Shown: one piece after another, positions 44,213 through 53,356 of the stretch | How positions within the stretch are numbered: the first letter of the stretch is position 1 | How the letters are laid out: every line of letters starts with the position of its first letter | Translations under genes and position numbers: made by a program | Assembly (NCBI RefSeq): GCF_029167205.1 | Contig: NZ_JARFPL010000012.1 | Span: 9,278 to 73,277 of the forward strand | Reading direction: 5' to 3' | Origin: Methanocrinis alkalitolerans | GTDB taxonomy: Archaea; Halobacteriota; Methanosarcinia; Methanotrichales; Methanotrichaceae | DNA length: 64,000 bases | The notes under the pieces: generated by a model | Told to the model about the DNA's origin: nothing | Databases searched by the model: none | What the model saw: only the letters and a program-made list of their open reading frames with translations

Positions 44213-44967
44213 GGCCGAAGAACGCAGAGATCGTCGAGATCGTCCCCGAGACCCCCACCGTCCGGACGCTGCGGTTCGACCTCGCCTTCGACGCGGTCCC
44301 GGGGCAGTACCTGATGGTCTGGGTTAGGGGGGTCGACGAGGTACCCATGAGCATCTCTTATAAAGACGGGATCACCGTCCAGCTGGTGGGGGAGGCGACG
44401 AGGGCGATCTTCGACCTTGAAGTCGGCGACGGCCTGGGGCTCCGGGGACCCCTCGGCAACGGCTTCTCCCTATTAGGCGATAGCATCCTCCTCGTCGGCG
44501 GCGGGGTCGGGGCCGCTCCCCTCGCCTTTCTGGGGGAGGCGGCAAAGGAGAGGGGGATCGAGGTCACGACGATCCTGGGGGTTAGGTGTTGCGGCGACCT
44601 CATCTTCAGGGAGAGGTTTCGGAGGATCGGCGAGCTGGTCATAACGACGGACGACGGTTCTCTGGGCATCTGCGGCCGGGCCTCGGCGGGGCTATCGTGC
44701 CTGAACCTGCAAGAGTTCCACCAGATCTACCTCTGCGGTCCGGAGCCGATGATGGCGGACGTGATCGGCAGATGCCGAGGTATGGAGACGAAGATCCAGG
44801 CGTCGATAGACCGGTACTTCAAATGCGGCATGGGGATCTGCGGCTCCTGCTCCATCGATCCTTCAGGGATCAGGCCTTGCGTCGAGGGGCCGGTGATCAG
44901 GGCAGACGAGCTGGTGGGGACCGAGTTTGGCAGGTACAAGAGAGGTCCCAGCGGGAGAAAAAAATGA
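44209..44967 (+). CDS. pyrK: Dihydroorotate dehydrogenase electron-transfer subunit
   Basis: The 252-residue protein is a ferredoxin-reductase-type subunit. An FAD-binding barrel (PGQYLMVWVRGVDEVPMSIS), an NAD-binding GGGVGAAPL segment near residue 103 and LCGPEPMM are followed by a C-terminal [2Fe-2S] site. The site is built from cysteines in FKCGMGICGSCSIDPSGIRPCVEGP. It starts inside the end of pyrD. The C-terminal basic tail ends just before an FAH-family gene, which may be read from the same transcript. Confidence 0.94.
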   Translation: MRPKNAEIVEIVPETPTVRTLRFDLAFDAVPGQYLMVWVRGVDEVPMSISYKDGITVQLVGEATRAIFDLEVGDGLGLRGPLGNGFSLLGDSILLVGGGVGAAPLAFLGEAAKERGIEVTTILGVRCCGDLIFRERFRRIGELVITTDDGSLGICGRASAGLSCLNLQEFHQIYLCGPEPMMADVIGRCRGMETKIQASIDRYFKCGMGICGSCSIDPSGIRPCVEGPVIRADELVGTEFGRYKRGPSGRKK

Positions 44968-44989
44968 TGGCGAAGGTGATTCTCTTTTG

Positions 44990-45709
44990 ATGGTCAGGTT
45001 TCAGTTCGAAGATACGGTTTATAGAGGTAGAGTGGCTGGAAGGTCCATCGAGGCTGGTGGGAGGTTCTACGACCTGGATGAGGTGGAGATCCTCGCCCCC
45101 TGGGAGACGACCAAGGTCGTCTGCGTCGGCCTCAACTACGTCGAGCACGCCAAGGAGCTGAATATGGATCTGCCGAAGGAGCCGATCATTTTCCTGAAGC
45201 CCCCCACGTCGGTCATCGGCCCAGGGGCGGATATAGTGATCCCCCCCTCCAGCAGCCAGGTCGACTACGAGGGGGAGCTGGCAGCGGTCATCGGCAAAAG
45301 GTGCAAGAACGTCGCCGCCGAGGAGGCGGACGATCACATCCTGGGGTATATGAACTTCAACGACGTCACCGCCCGGGACCTCCAGAGGCGGGACGGCCAG
45401 TGGACCCGGGCGAAGAGCTTCGACACCTTCGCGCCGATGGGGCCTTACGTCGTCGACGCCGACCCCGCCTCCTTGAAGATCCAGACGAGGGTGAACGGGA
45501 CGGCAAGACAGAGCTCTGTCACCTCAGACCTGATATTCTCGGTCCCAGAGCTGGTGGAGTTTATAAGCACCATCATGACCCTCCTCCCCGGCGACGTCAT
45601 AGCATCGGGGACGCCTCCCGGCGTAGGTCAGCTCAAGGCCGGAGACGTAGTGGAGGTGGAGATAGAGGGGCTCGGCGCTCTCAAAAACAGGGCGGTGGCA
45701 GGGGGCTGA
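44990..45709 (+). CDS. Fumarylacetoacetate hydrolase (FAH) family enzyme
   Basis: The ATG at 44990 has AAGGTGAT upstream. The 239-residue product shows the FAH core: VGLNYVEHAKEL, PIIFLKPPTSVIGPG, the metal ligands in DYEGELAAVIG, YMNFNDVTARDLQ with RAKSFDTFAPMGP, and SGTPPGVG. Members hydrolyse or decarboxylate beta-keto acids such as oxaloacetate and acylpyruvates; the substrate here is open. It follows pyrK after 22 bases. Confidence 0.9.
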   Translation: MVRFQFEDTVYRGRVAGRSIEAGGRFYDLDEVEILAPWETTKVVCVGLNYVEHAKELNMDLPKEPIIFLKPPTSVIGPGADIVIPPSSSQVDYEGELAAVIGKRCKNVAAEEADDHILGYMNFNDVTARDLQRRDGQWTRAKSFDTFAPMGPYVVDADPASLKIQTRVNGTARQSSVTSDLIFSVPELVEFISTIMTLLPGDVIASGTPPGVGQLKAGDVVEVEIEGLGALKNRAVAGG

Positions 45710-45720
45710 GCCCCCTTTTT
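45701..45720 (+). terminator. Intrinsic terminator whose loop is the FAH stop codon
   Basis: GGGGGC (45701-45706) pairs with GCCCCC (45710-45715) around TGA, the stop codon, and is followed by TTTTT (45716-45720). It closes the pyrD-pyrK-FAH transcription unit. Confidence 0.8.
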
Positions 45721-45784
45721 CGGCTCCACGGTCGTTGCCATCTTTTCGCCTCCTCTTAGGCCCAGCCCTCCGATGGATCGCTCT

Positions 45785-46843
45785 TCAGCCTCTCCTCCGG
45801 CGGACGATGAGGACCGCTGCGGCGCCGATGAGGAGGATGGCGACGGCAATCGCCGCTTCGGAGGTGCCCGAACCCTCGTCTTCCGGGATTTCGATCGTCT
45901 GGGGCCTGAGAGGGATCGTCGCCTCTATGATCCTCTCCTCGACGTCCAGGAGATCGCCTTCTCTTCCGAGGAGCTGGACCGTCAGCCGGTAGATCCCCGG
46001 CTCCAGGGTCCCGTTCCACGAGATCTCTACAGTTTCGTCGTCGCCGGCGAGGAGGATCGGCGTCCTCTCCTGGACGCTGGTCAGGAGGGTATCGCTTCTA
46101 TGCAGGTCGAACTTCAGGAAACCCTCGAAGGGTACTCTGGACCTGCCCATCACCGTGGCGCTGGCTCCGGTCTCGTCACTGTAGGTGTCGGTGATCTCGG
46201 CGTCTTCTCTCGCGGTGAAGCTGTTCATGAAGGCCCTCGTCTGACCGTCCTTCTTCTCGACGATCTTCACCCTCCCCGTGTACTCCTCCCCCTTCTCGAG
46301 GATCTGCTTCCACTCAAGGCTCAGGTCAGTAGGAGAACGGAAAGAACCGGCTATAGGGACCGACCCCCTCTTCGAGACGTACATCGCCCGGCCGTCCTTG
46401 ACGAGCATATAATATATGTCCACCACCGCCATGTCTTCGGAGTATATCAGAAGGGTCATACCCCTGTGGTCGGCGTGGACGTCCCGAACGTCGAACCTGA
46501 TGGCGATTCTTCCGCCGTAATAGAAGCTGGTGCACATATCGGAGACGGTCACTCCGTCTCTTATCAGTTTAGCGCAGGCGTCATAAGACCCCTCAGAAGC
46601 CTCCGGCACCCCCCAGGCGACTATCCAGGTGCCGGGACCGTCCAGACCGAGGGTCTTGGTCTCGATAAGACCGTCTTTCGAGGATGATAGATCGACCTGG
46701 AGGATGGAACCTGCCGCATCTCCCGTGACGGTGACGTCGCAGGAGCTGAGGTCCGAATATATCTCCGTCACCTCTTGGGCCTGGGCAGAAGCGGCGATGA
46801 CGACGAGCGCGATGGCGAGCATGAATGGAAGAGACAATTTCAT
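45785..46843 (-). CDS. Exported, C-terminally membrane-anchored protein of unknown function
   Basis: The ATG at 46843 (GAGGAT upstream) begins MKLSLPFMLAIALVVIAASAQAQ, a clear signal peptide. About 300 extracellular residues follow, rich in beta-type sequence with two internally similar halves (EIYSDLSSCDVTVTGDAAGS and DTYSDETGASATVMGRSR). A single C-terminal helix (AAIAVAILLIGAAAVLIV) and an RRRRG tail anchor it outside the cell. I do not recognise the family. It is convergent with the FAH gene and next to aglB on the same strand. Confidence 0.7.
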   Translation of the reverse strand: MKLSLPFMLAIALVVIAASAQAQEVTEIYSDLSSCDVTVTGDAAGSILQVDLSSSKDGLIETKTLGLDGPGTWIVAWGVPEASEGSYDACAKLIRDGVTVSDMCTSFYYGGRIAIRFDVRDVHADHRGMTLLIYSEDMAVVDIYYMLVKDGRAMYVSKRGSVPIAGSFRSPTDLSLEWKQILEKGEEYTGRVKIVEKKDGQTRAFMNSFTAREDAEITDTYSDETGASATVMGRSRVPFEGFLKFDLHRSDTLLTSVQERTPILLAGDDETVEISWNGTLEPGIYRLTVQLLGREGDLLDVEERIIEATIPLRPQTIEIPEDEGSGTSEAAIAVAILLIGAAAVLIVRRRRG

Positions 46844-47002
46844 AGCGAATCCTCGCATCAATCTGCGTTATCAGCATCTTTGAAATAGCCACCGATCAGA
46901 TCTTGGCATCCGGGGTTGGTGGCGACCCCCATCTGCCCTGGAAAGCTCTGACCTCTCCGATAGAGGTCGGAGCGGGTTTAATACTTTTGGAGGATGGAAG
47001 TG

Positions 47003-49168
47003 TCAAAGTTCGACCATCATCACCCTCCCATGGATTACCTCCTCCTCCGCCACAAAGACGAGCTTCCTCTCGCCCCCAGAGGATATTATGTAGGGTCCCA
47101 GGGCCCGGACCGCGCCGCCCCCTTCTGTCGAGTAGGGGACTATCAATTCGCACCTCCCATTTTGAGCCGTCCCGCTCATGGCGTACTGGAACAGTCTTCC
47201 CTGATTTGTGGTCAAGTTCAGGGTTGCGATGATCTCCTCGTCCGCTCCGGAGGCGACGACGATCCTGGCACCGGCGACCACCTCGAAGATCTTGACCTGG
47301 TCTGCCGGAGAGGCCGACCCCATCGGCTCAGACTCGTAGATCAGCCGGAGATGGCTCATCTCCCGACAGTCGTACAGGTGGCAGCGGGCGAGGGTGGTTC
47401 TCATGAACTTCTCTGTATGTTGGCGGCCTGCACCGTCGTTCCTGACGTAATCGGTGGGCTCTTCGCCGATCCACAACGGGATCGCCGATAGCCCCGAACC
47501 CACCATCTTCGAGTCCGTCACCACGTACCGCGACCTCCTCTCATCCAGGATCCTCTTTGCCTCCGTCTCGCCTCCGGAGAGGAAGAACCTGGCCGCATCC
47601 TCTGCCCCCGCTTGAAATCCGTTGGCTACGACCGGTCTCTTCGACCTGTATAAGATCCAGTTGCCCCGGTCCCACCAGCACAGGACGCCGTACTCTGGGG
47701 CCTCCTCCAGCTCTCCAAAGCTTCGGGTCTCCATCGAGTTCTCCGCGAGCCAGAGGAGGGGGGCATCCCAGCCGTCTTCAACGATGGCGGGACGGACCGA
47801 GAGCCCCTCGGAGACGGTCGCCGCCGATGGGATTAGGAGGAGGATGAGGAGGGCTGGGCCGAAATATCTCGAAAGGTCCTCGCTCCTACCCCATCTCGAA
47901 GCGTCGAAGATCGCCACCGCTCTGAAGAAGAAGAGGGGCATGAGGACCGACATGCTGGCGGATAAGACGTAGAGGAACCTGTTCTGGAAGAGGGCGAAGA
48001 TCAGGATCGAGACCGTCCAGACCAGGAAGAGGAGCTGATCTTTATCGATATTCGACCTCCAGAGGCAGGCGAACCCCATGACGGCGATCGTCAGATTGAA
48101 ACCGGTGACGGAGAGAGGTCTTACGGCGGCATAAAGGGGGGCTGCCTCCGCCACTTTATGAGAGAGGCTACCGCCGAAGAAGTAGCTCAAAGCCTCGTTG
48201 AAGAGGAGAGATGCCCCCATAGAAGGGCCGAGGGCGTAGGCGGCTATCAGGAGGAGGTAGCCGAGGGCTGCGACCGCCGGGAGAAAGGCGGGCCAGGGGA
48301 GGTCCCTCTCCCGAAAGGTCCGGGATAAGAGGAGGATGATCGATGTCATCAGGAGAAGGGCGGCTGCGGTGAAGAAAGAGGGGGTGAGCCAAGCCTCCTT
48401 CCAGAAGGGGATCATCAGTATCAGGCATACCCCGAAGGCGGCAAGGAAGATCGAAAGGTCGTCCTCAGAGGAGGTCCTTCGGCGGAGGTGGAGGGTGGCC
48501 TGGATTGCGATGTAGACGAGGAACGTCCCGATATATGCTCCGGCCCCGATCCATGTATAGGCGAGAGAGGCCATAAAAACCCCGGAGCAGGCAGCATAAA
48601 AGAGCCGTTTATCCTTGCTTTTGAGGGCCAGGACCAGAAAGAGGAGGATGTTCACCAGGAGGAAGGTCTCAAATACGTGGTGATCGGGGCGGCCGAATAT
48701 GGATGCGCTGGCGTGGTGGGGGTTGAGGGCAAAGAAGAGGGCCGAGAGGAGGGCGACCCGCCGGCCGAAGAGGGCCCGGGCCAGAAGGTAGAGGGAGACG
48801 ATGGCGAGAGAACCGAGGATGGGAGGGACGATCGCCCCCACCATCTCCACCGACCTTTGAGATCCTGCGCCCAGGAGGAGGGCTGTCCCGGCTATGAGCT
48901 GATCAAAGAGGGGGGGCCACAGGAGCTCCATCCCCTTCGGGTAGTTGAGGTAAGGGTCGAACCAGAGTGTGGAAGGGAAGTGTTCGACGGTGTAGAGGAC
49001 CCTCCTCATGTGGTAGTAGGAGTCAGAGCCGTAAAATAGGACGTCTCCGCCGACGAGCGCCCCCCTCATGGGCGCCAATCTGACGAGGAGGCCGAGGAGA
49101 GTTACGGCGAATACGCCTGCGACCTCCTGCACTTCTCCTCGATCCAGCCCCGGTGACCCCCCTCGCAT
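47003..49168 (-). CDS. aglB: Oligosaccharyltransferase AglB (STT3 family)
   Basis: At 721 residues with about a dozen membrane helices, this enzyme transfers a lipid-linked glycan to Asn of N-x-S/T sequons on exported proteins. The first-loop acidic motif SDSYYHMRR (near residues 48-56), ASIFGRPDHHVFE and the catalytic-domain signature CWWDRGNW (near 487) are all present. The C-terminal ~200 residues form the soluble domain. A TATA-like box (minus strand, around 49196) lies 28 bases before the ATG, suggesting a leaderless message. The sequon-rich exported proteins at 917-11560 are likely substrates. Confidence 0.94.
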   Translation of the reverse strand: MRGGSPGLDRGEVQEVAGVFAVTLLGLLVRLAPMRGALVGGDVLFYGSDSYYHMRRVLYTVEHFPSTLWFDPYLNYPKGMELLWPPLFDQLIAGTALLLGAGSQRSVEMVGAIVPPILGSLAIVSLYLLARALFGRRVALLSALFFALNPHHASASIFGRPDHHVFETFLLVNILLFLVLALKSKDKRLFYAACSGVFMASLAYTWIGAGAYIGTFLVYIAIQATLHLRRRTSSEDDLSIFLAAFGVCLILMIPFWKEAWLTPSFFTAAALLLMTSIILLLSRTFRERDLPWPAFLPAVAALGYLLLIAAYALGPSMGASLLFNEALSYFFGGSLSHKVAEAAPLYAAVRPLSVTGFNLTIAVMGFACLWRSNIDKDQLLFLVWTVSILIFALFQNRFLYVLSASMSVLMPLFFFRAVAIFDASRWGRSEDLSRYFGPALLILLLIPSAATVSEGLSVRPAIVEDGWDAPLLWLAENSMETRSFGELEEAPEYGVLCWWDRGNWILYRSKRPVVANGFQAGAEDAARFFLSGGETEAKRILDERRSRYVVTDSKMVGSGLSAIPLWIGEEPTDYVRNDGAGRQHTEKFMRTTLARCHLYDCREMSHLRLIYESEPMGSASPADQVKIFEVVAGARIVVASGADEEIIATLNLTTNQGRLFQYAMSGTAQNGRCELIVPYSTEGGGAVRALGPYIISSGGERKLVFVAEEEVIHGRVMMVEL

Positions 49169-49280
49169 TTCTTACCGAATCGTCGGAGAGGGTATTTACA
49201 TGTTGTGACGGGGCTGCCGTACGATCCCGGAATCGGATATGCCAGAATGGGAATAGAAAAAATTGAAAATGGAGACGGGC

Positions 49281-49850
49281 TCAGGAGACGACCCTCGCCC
49301 TGACGATGACGACGTCTTCGAGGGGCCTGTCCCCGGCGCCGGTCTTCACCTTCCCCATCCTGTCGACGACTTCCATGCCGCCGACGACCTCACCGAAGAC
49401 CGGATGCATCCTGTCGAGGTAGTTGTTGTCGACGAGGTTTATGAAGAACTGGCTTCCGCCGGTGTTGGGGCCGGCGTTGGCCATGGAGACCGTCCCCCTG
49501 TCGTTTCGGTTCTGGCGGGAGAACTCATCTTTTATGGCGTAGCCGGGACCGCCGCGGCCTGTCCCCGTGGGGTCTCCGCCCTGGATCATGAACCCGTCGA
49601 TGACCCGGTGGAATACCACGCCGTCGTAGAAGCCGTCGGCGACGAGCTTTTTGAAGTTCCCGGCGGTGACGGGCATATCGTCGCGAAGCCGAATCGTCAC
49701 GTCTCCCATGTTCGTCTCCAAAAGGACCATCGCCCCCCCGGATTCTTCCATCCTCTTTCCAGCATCCTCATCTTTTGTCAAACAACCAGCTCCAAAGATC
49801 GCGATCAAGACGATGACTCCGACCACCAGACGAGATCTCCTCTCGGTCAT
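49281..49850 (-). CDS. Cyclophilin-type peptidyl-prolyl isomerase, lipoprotein-like
   Basis: Start at the ATG at 49850 gives an N-terminus MTERRSRLVVGVIVLIAIFGAGCL, a lipobox-like signal, so the enzyme probably sits on the outer face of the membrane. The core has FHRVIDGFMIQGGDPTGTGRGGPGY, GTVSMANAGPNTGGSQFFIN and HPVFGEVVGGMEVVD, with the cyclophilin catalytic Arg and Phe. It speeds proline isomerisation in exported proteins. A longer frame adds 25 unsupported residues. A TATA-like aagcttaactt on this strand lies ~26 bases upstream. Confidence 0.9.
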   Translation of the reverse strand: MTERRSRLVVGVIVLIAIFGAGCLTKDEDAGKRMEESGGAMVLLETNMGDVTIRLRDDMPVTAGNFKKLVADGFYDGVVFHRVIDGFMIQGGDPTGTGRGGPGYAIKDEFSRQNRNDRGTVSMANAGPNTGGSQFFINLVDNNYLDRMHPVFGEVVGGMEVVDRMGKVKTGAGDRPLEDVVIVRARVVS

Positions 49851-49941
49851 CGGCTGAGAGTTGCTGCGAAGAAAGTTAAGCTTTTCCAGGCCGAGGAGAG
49901 ATCTAAGCAGCAGAGCCTCTCCCATGGGGAATGGTCGCCTT

Positions 49942-50238
49942 TCACCATAGAGAATCGGCCAGAAATAAAGCCCCCGCCAACGCCGCCAGGGCGCCTAAGA
50001 GGACCACCGCGACCCCGGCAAAGTCGCCGCCGTCGAAGAGCAACCAGCCCTGGAAGACCTTCACCAGCCCCCAGAAGACGAGGAAGAGGCCGGTGATCGG
50101 CTTTATCAAGCCGCCCCCCCCCCGTCTCCGTCGATCCGCAATCTGTCGATCCGCAATCTGTCGATCCGCAATCTGTCGATCCGCAATCTGTCGATCCGCA
50201 ATCCGAAGGTCCGTACTCTGGAGGTCCGGCCACCTCAC
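49942..50238 (-). CDS. Small membrane protein with a repeat-encoded N-terminus
   Basis: The GTG start overlaps the stop of the PRC-barrel gene by four bases. Of 98 residues, about 12-36 are five copies of I-A-D-R-Q from a 15-bp DNA repeat, then RRRRGGGG from a run of ten C. Two hydrophobic helices follow (GLFLVFWGLVKVFQGWLLF and AGVAVVLLGALAALAGALFLA). Both the 15-bp array and the C10 tract are prone to slippage, so length or frame could vary. I do not know the family. The repeats could also be an N-terminal addition to a shorter membrane protein. Confidence 0.55.
   Translation of the reverse strand: MRWPDLQSTDLRIADRQIADRQIADRQIADRQIADRRRRGGGGLIKPITGLFLVFWGLVKVFQGWLLFDGGDFAGVAVVLLGALAALAGALFLADSLW
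50131..50205. repeat. 15-bp tandem repeat, five units
   Basis: The unit tcgatccgcaatctg repeats at 50131, 50146, 50161, 50176 and 50191, the last with one change. A run of ten C lies at 50114-50123 just beside it. Confidence 0.95.
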
Positions 50239-50486
50239 CTTTCAGCCCTCTTCTCGTCGATGACGATGTAGTCCTTCAGGGCGCATACCGAGGAGAAGGG
50301 GACGAGGATCAGCTTCCCCTCCCTTCTGTACCTGGTGGGGTCAAACTCCGAATCGGGCTTCACCAATAGGTCGATGAGCCTCCCTGTCTCGGGGTCGAGG
50401 ATGATATTCTCCAGCTCCCCCAGGACCGTCCCCCCCATCGTCACGATCTCCTTTCCTGCGAGGCTCCGGGCGTAGATCTTGGCCAA
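50235..50486 (-). CDS. PRC-barrel domain protein
   Basis: The TTG at 50486 with GAGGTGG five bases upstream gives MAKIYARSLAGKEIVTMGGTVLGELENI, the usual start of archaeal PRC-barrel proteins. LDPETGRLIDLLVKPD and LILVPFSSVCALKDYIVID complete the small beta-barrel (83 residues). Such proteins bind RNA or other proteins in ribosome-related or photosynthetic settings; the archaeal role is unclear. It lies 10 bases after cdc48 and is coupled to the small membrane protein. Confidence 0.85.
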   Translation of the reverse strand: MAKIYARSLAGKEIVTMGGTVLGELENIILDPETGRLIDLLVKPDSEFDPTRYRREGKLILVPFSSVCALKDYIVIDEKRAER

Positions 50487-50496
50487 TGGACCCACC

Positions 50497-52707
50497 TCAC
50501 CGGTACCCCAGATAGGAGGACGGGTCGACCTTGACCCCTCCTCTGAACCTCTCGTTGATCCGCTCGTAGTACCGCACCATATTCTCCTCGAAGCTGGGCC
50601 TCACCTTCTTCAGAGCCTCCCGGTAGTGTCTCATCTCCACCTCGCCCGCCTCCGGGTCCTCTCTCAGAGCGAGCATCACCGCCTCCCTGCAGAGGGACTC
50701 GAGGTCCGACCCCACATAGCTCTCCGTCAGCTCCGCCAGCTCTTCAAGGCTGACGTCGTCTCCGCTCGGCGTCTTCGACGTATGGATCTTGAGGATCTCC
50801 AGCCGCCCCGCCCGATCCGGGGGGCCGACGAAGAGGAGCCTGTCGAACCTCCCGGACCGGAGGAGGGCGGGGTCGATGATGTCCGGCCGGTTGGTGGCTG
50901 CGACCACCACCACGTCCTTGAGGGTCTCCAGGCCGTCTAGCTCTGCCAGGAGCTGGTTTACCACCCGCTCGCTCGTCCTGTGCCCCTCCTCCATCCCCCT
51001 CATGGGGGCTATGGCGTCGAGCTCGTCGAAGAAGATTATGGCGGGCGAGACCTGCCTCGCCTTTTTGAATACCTCCCTCACCGCCTTCTCCGATTCGCCC
51101 ACCCACTTTGAGAGGAGCTGGGGGCCCTTGACGGATATGAAGTTCGCCTCCGTCTCCATGGCGACGGCTCTCGCGATGAGGGTCTTTCCGGTGCCGGGGG
51201 GGCCGTAGAGGAGGACGCCCCGGGGCGGCCTGATCCCCATCTCCTGGAACTTGGCGGGGCGCTTCAAAGGCCACTCCACCGACTCAATGATCTCCTGCCG
51301 CAGGGGGCCTATCCCTCCGACGTCCTTCCAGCTGACGTCGGGGATCTCTACGTAGACCTCCCTCATGGCCGAGGGTTCGATCTCCTTCAGGGCGTTCTCG
51401 AAGTCCTCGACCGTCACCGACATCCCGTCGAGGACCTCACTGGGGATCTCGTCGTCGAAGGATATCTCCGGCAGGTGCCTTCGGAGGACCTTCATCGCCG
51501 CCTCCTTGCAGAGGGCGGATATGTCGGCTCCGACGAAGCCGTTGGTTCTGTCGGCGAGGTCGTCGATCTTCACCGATCCGTCGATGGGCATGTTCTTTAC
51601 ATGGATCTCCAGGATCTCCTTCCTGTCGGTCCTGTCGGGGACGCCTATCTCGATCTCCCGGTCGAACCTCCCCGGACGCCTCAGAGCCGGATCGATGGCG
51701 TCGATCCTGTTGGTGGCTCCGATCACCACCACCTGCCCCCTCTCCTTGAGGCCGTCCATCATGGCGAGGAGCTGGGCGACGACCCTCCTCTCCACCTCCC
51801 CGCTCACCTCACCTCTCTTGGGGGCAATGGAGTCGAGCTCGTCGATGAATATTATCGAAGGGGTGCTCCGGTTCGCCTCCTCGAAGATCTCCCTGAGCCT
51901 CTGCTCAGACTCGCCGTAGTACTTGGACATCACCTCGGGCCCGGCGATGGAGAAGAAACTGGCGTTCGTCTCGTTGGCGACGGCCTTCGCGATGAGGGTC
52001 TTTCCCGTTCCAGGGGTGCCGTGGAGAAGGACGCCCTTGGGCGGTTCGATCCCGAGCCTGGTGAAGATCTCGGGGTGCTTCATGGGAAGCTCGATCATCT
52101 CCCTTACCCGCTGGACCTCGTTTCTGAGGCCTCCGACGTCCTCATATGTGATCCCCGTCCCCTTCACCGAGCCGAAGCCCTTCGCCGGTCGATCTAGGAG
52201 GGATAACTCGGTCCTCTCGGTGATCACCACCACGCCATCGGGATCGGTCTCCGTCACCATCAAGGGGACCGCCTCCATCCTTCCTATGAAGGGGTGGCCC
52301 GAGGTGCTCATGATGGGGAGGATGTCCCCCCGGACTATGGGCCGCTTCAGGGTCTGCCTTTTGATCTGCTCGACGGCGTCCTCGCCGTAGTAGGTGTGAG
52401 CTCCGGAGGGCGGGGAGAGGACGGCCCTGAGCGCCTCCGCCTCCTTCGCCTTCCTGATCTTCACCCGATCCCCTATGCTCGCACCGACGTTGTGCCTGAT
52501 GAAGCCGTCTATCCTGATGTAGTCCTGGCTCCAGTCCTGCCGGTCGGCACGCCAGACCTTGGCGGCGGAGGTCCTCCTCCCCTCGATCTCGATGATGTCT
52601 CCCGGCGATAGCCGCAAGGTCAGGAGGGCGTTGGGGTCGAGGCGAGCGATCCCTCGGGCCGAGTCGTTGGGGTAGGCCTTCGCCACCTTGAGCTGAATCT
52701 CTTTCAC
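50497..52707 (-). CDS. cdc48: CDC48/VAT-type two-domain AAA+ ATPase
   Basis: The 736-residue unfoldase has the double-psi-barrel N domain (residues ~1-180, LKVAKAYPNDSARGIARLD). D1 follows with Walker A HGTPGTGKT and Walker B IIFIDELDSIAPKR, then D2 with YGPPGTGKT and IIFFDELDAIAPMRG. The D1 loop has Thr where Pro is common. The start is a GTG with GGTGTGA upstream and a TATA-like box near 52742-52750. It pulls substrates apart for degradation by the proteasome. It heads a minus-strand unit with the PRC-barrel gene. Confidence 0.95.
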   Translation of the reverse strand: MKEIQLKVAKAYPNDSARGIARLDPNALLTLRLSPGDIIEIEGRRTSAAKVWRADRQDWSQDYIRIDGFIRHNVGASIGDRVKIRKAKEAEALRAVLSPPSGAHTYYGEDAVEQIKRQTLKRPIVRGDILPIMSTSGHPFIGRMEAVPLMVTETDPDGVVVITERTELSLLDRPAKGFGSVKGTGITYEDVGGLRNEVQRVREMIELPMKHPEIFTRLGIEPPKGVLLHGTPGTGKTLIAKAVANETNASFFSIAGPEVMSKYYGESEQRLREIFEEANRSTPSIIFIDELDSIAPKRGEVSGEVERRVVAQLLAMMDGLKERGQVVVIGATNRIDAIDPALRRPGRFDREIEIGVPDRTDRKEILEIHVKNMPIDGSVKIDDLADRTNGFVGADISALCKEAAMKVLRRHLPEISFDDEIPSEVLDGMSVTVEDFENALKEIEPSAMREVYVEIPDVSWKDVGGIGPLRQEIIESVEWPLKRPAKFQEMGIRPPRGVLLYGPPGTGKTLIARAVAMETEANFISVKGPQLLSKWVGESEKAVREVFKKARQVSPAIIFFDELDAIAPMRGMEEGHRTSERVVNQLLAELDGLETLKDVVVVAATNRPDIIDPALLRSGRFDRLLFVGPPDRAGRLEILKIHTSKTPSGDDVSLEELAELTESYVGSDLESLCREAVMLALREDPEAGEVEMRHYREALKKVRPSFEENMVRYYERINERFRGGVKVDPSSYLGYR

Positions 52708-52941
52708 GTCTCACACCTTAGATGATGATATGGCTATATCGATTTAAGGCTATCCTGATCGCGAACACAATTGCAAATTGTGGCAGTATTATATTTGACG
52801 CTTTTGGCCCCCATGGCGGGGTTTGGGATGCCGCATGACGCTGGATCTCAGCTCCAGGTATAAAATATTAAAACGTCTTGGGTGGCGGACGATCTAAACC
52901 CTTTTAATCCACCAGGACGTATCCTTTTCCGGTGAACTCGT

Positions 52942-53346
52942 TTGGAGAGGGAATGGGAGATAGACGTATCGGTTTCGGATATAGGCTCGATCTTCACCCT
53001 CCTGGGCATCGCCGTAACATCGGCGGTGATGGGGGCGGCGGAGATCGCCTACACCATGCTCTGGGTAACCTCCGCCTACGAGAGGAACGGCAAGGACTTC
53101 TTCCTCGACCTGCTGTACGCCACATCCTACACCTGGACTGCGGAGTACGTCATCGTGGCGGGGTCTGTGATCCTGATATCGGCGATCATTTTCCTGGTGA
53201 CGATGAGCATATCTCTCGTCTACCTAAACAACATCTCGACCAAAAAGAGGAGGCAGAACCTCAACCCTCTCTTCGGACTCTACTTTTTGGGGCTGTCGCT
53301 GCTCATAGTGACCCTCCTTTCGGCGATTATGCTCAGGTACTATTGA
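52942..53346 (+). CDS. Small three-helix membrane protein
   Basis: A TTG start with GGTGA upstream gives 134 residues with three hydrophobic segments (near 14-40, 68-95 and 110-130). A basic loop (STKKRRQNLN) lies between the second and third. No known motif is visible. It ends one base before the alternative start of the chelatase-type AAA+ gene, so the three genes that follow one another here are probably one operon. AT-rich boxes at 52860-52915 may be its promoter. Confidence 0.65.
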   Translation: MEREWEIDVSVSDIGSIFTLLGIAVTSAVMGAAEIAYTMLWVTSAYERNGKDFFLDLLYATSYTWTAEYVIVAGSVILISAIIFLVTMSISLVYLNNISTKKRRQNLNPLFGLYFLGLSLLIVTLLSAIMLRYY

Positions 53347-53356
53347 GGTGGCAATT

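Noticed and set aside
50131..50205. 15-bp repeats considered as iterons of a replication origin
   Set aside because: The units are exactly in frame with the small membrane protein, and no origin-type AT-rich unwinding region or Orc1/Cdc6 gene is adjacent.
49847..50233. Alternative minus-strand frame with repeated S-T-D-C-G units
   Set aside because: It is another frame of the 15-bp repeat and overlaps the cyclophilin start; the I-A-D-R-Q frame has coupled translation and membrane helices.
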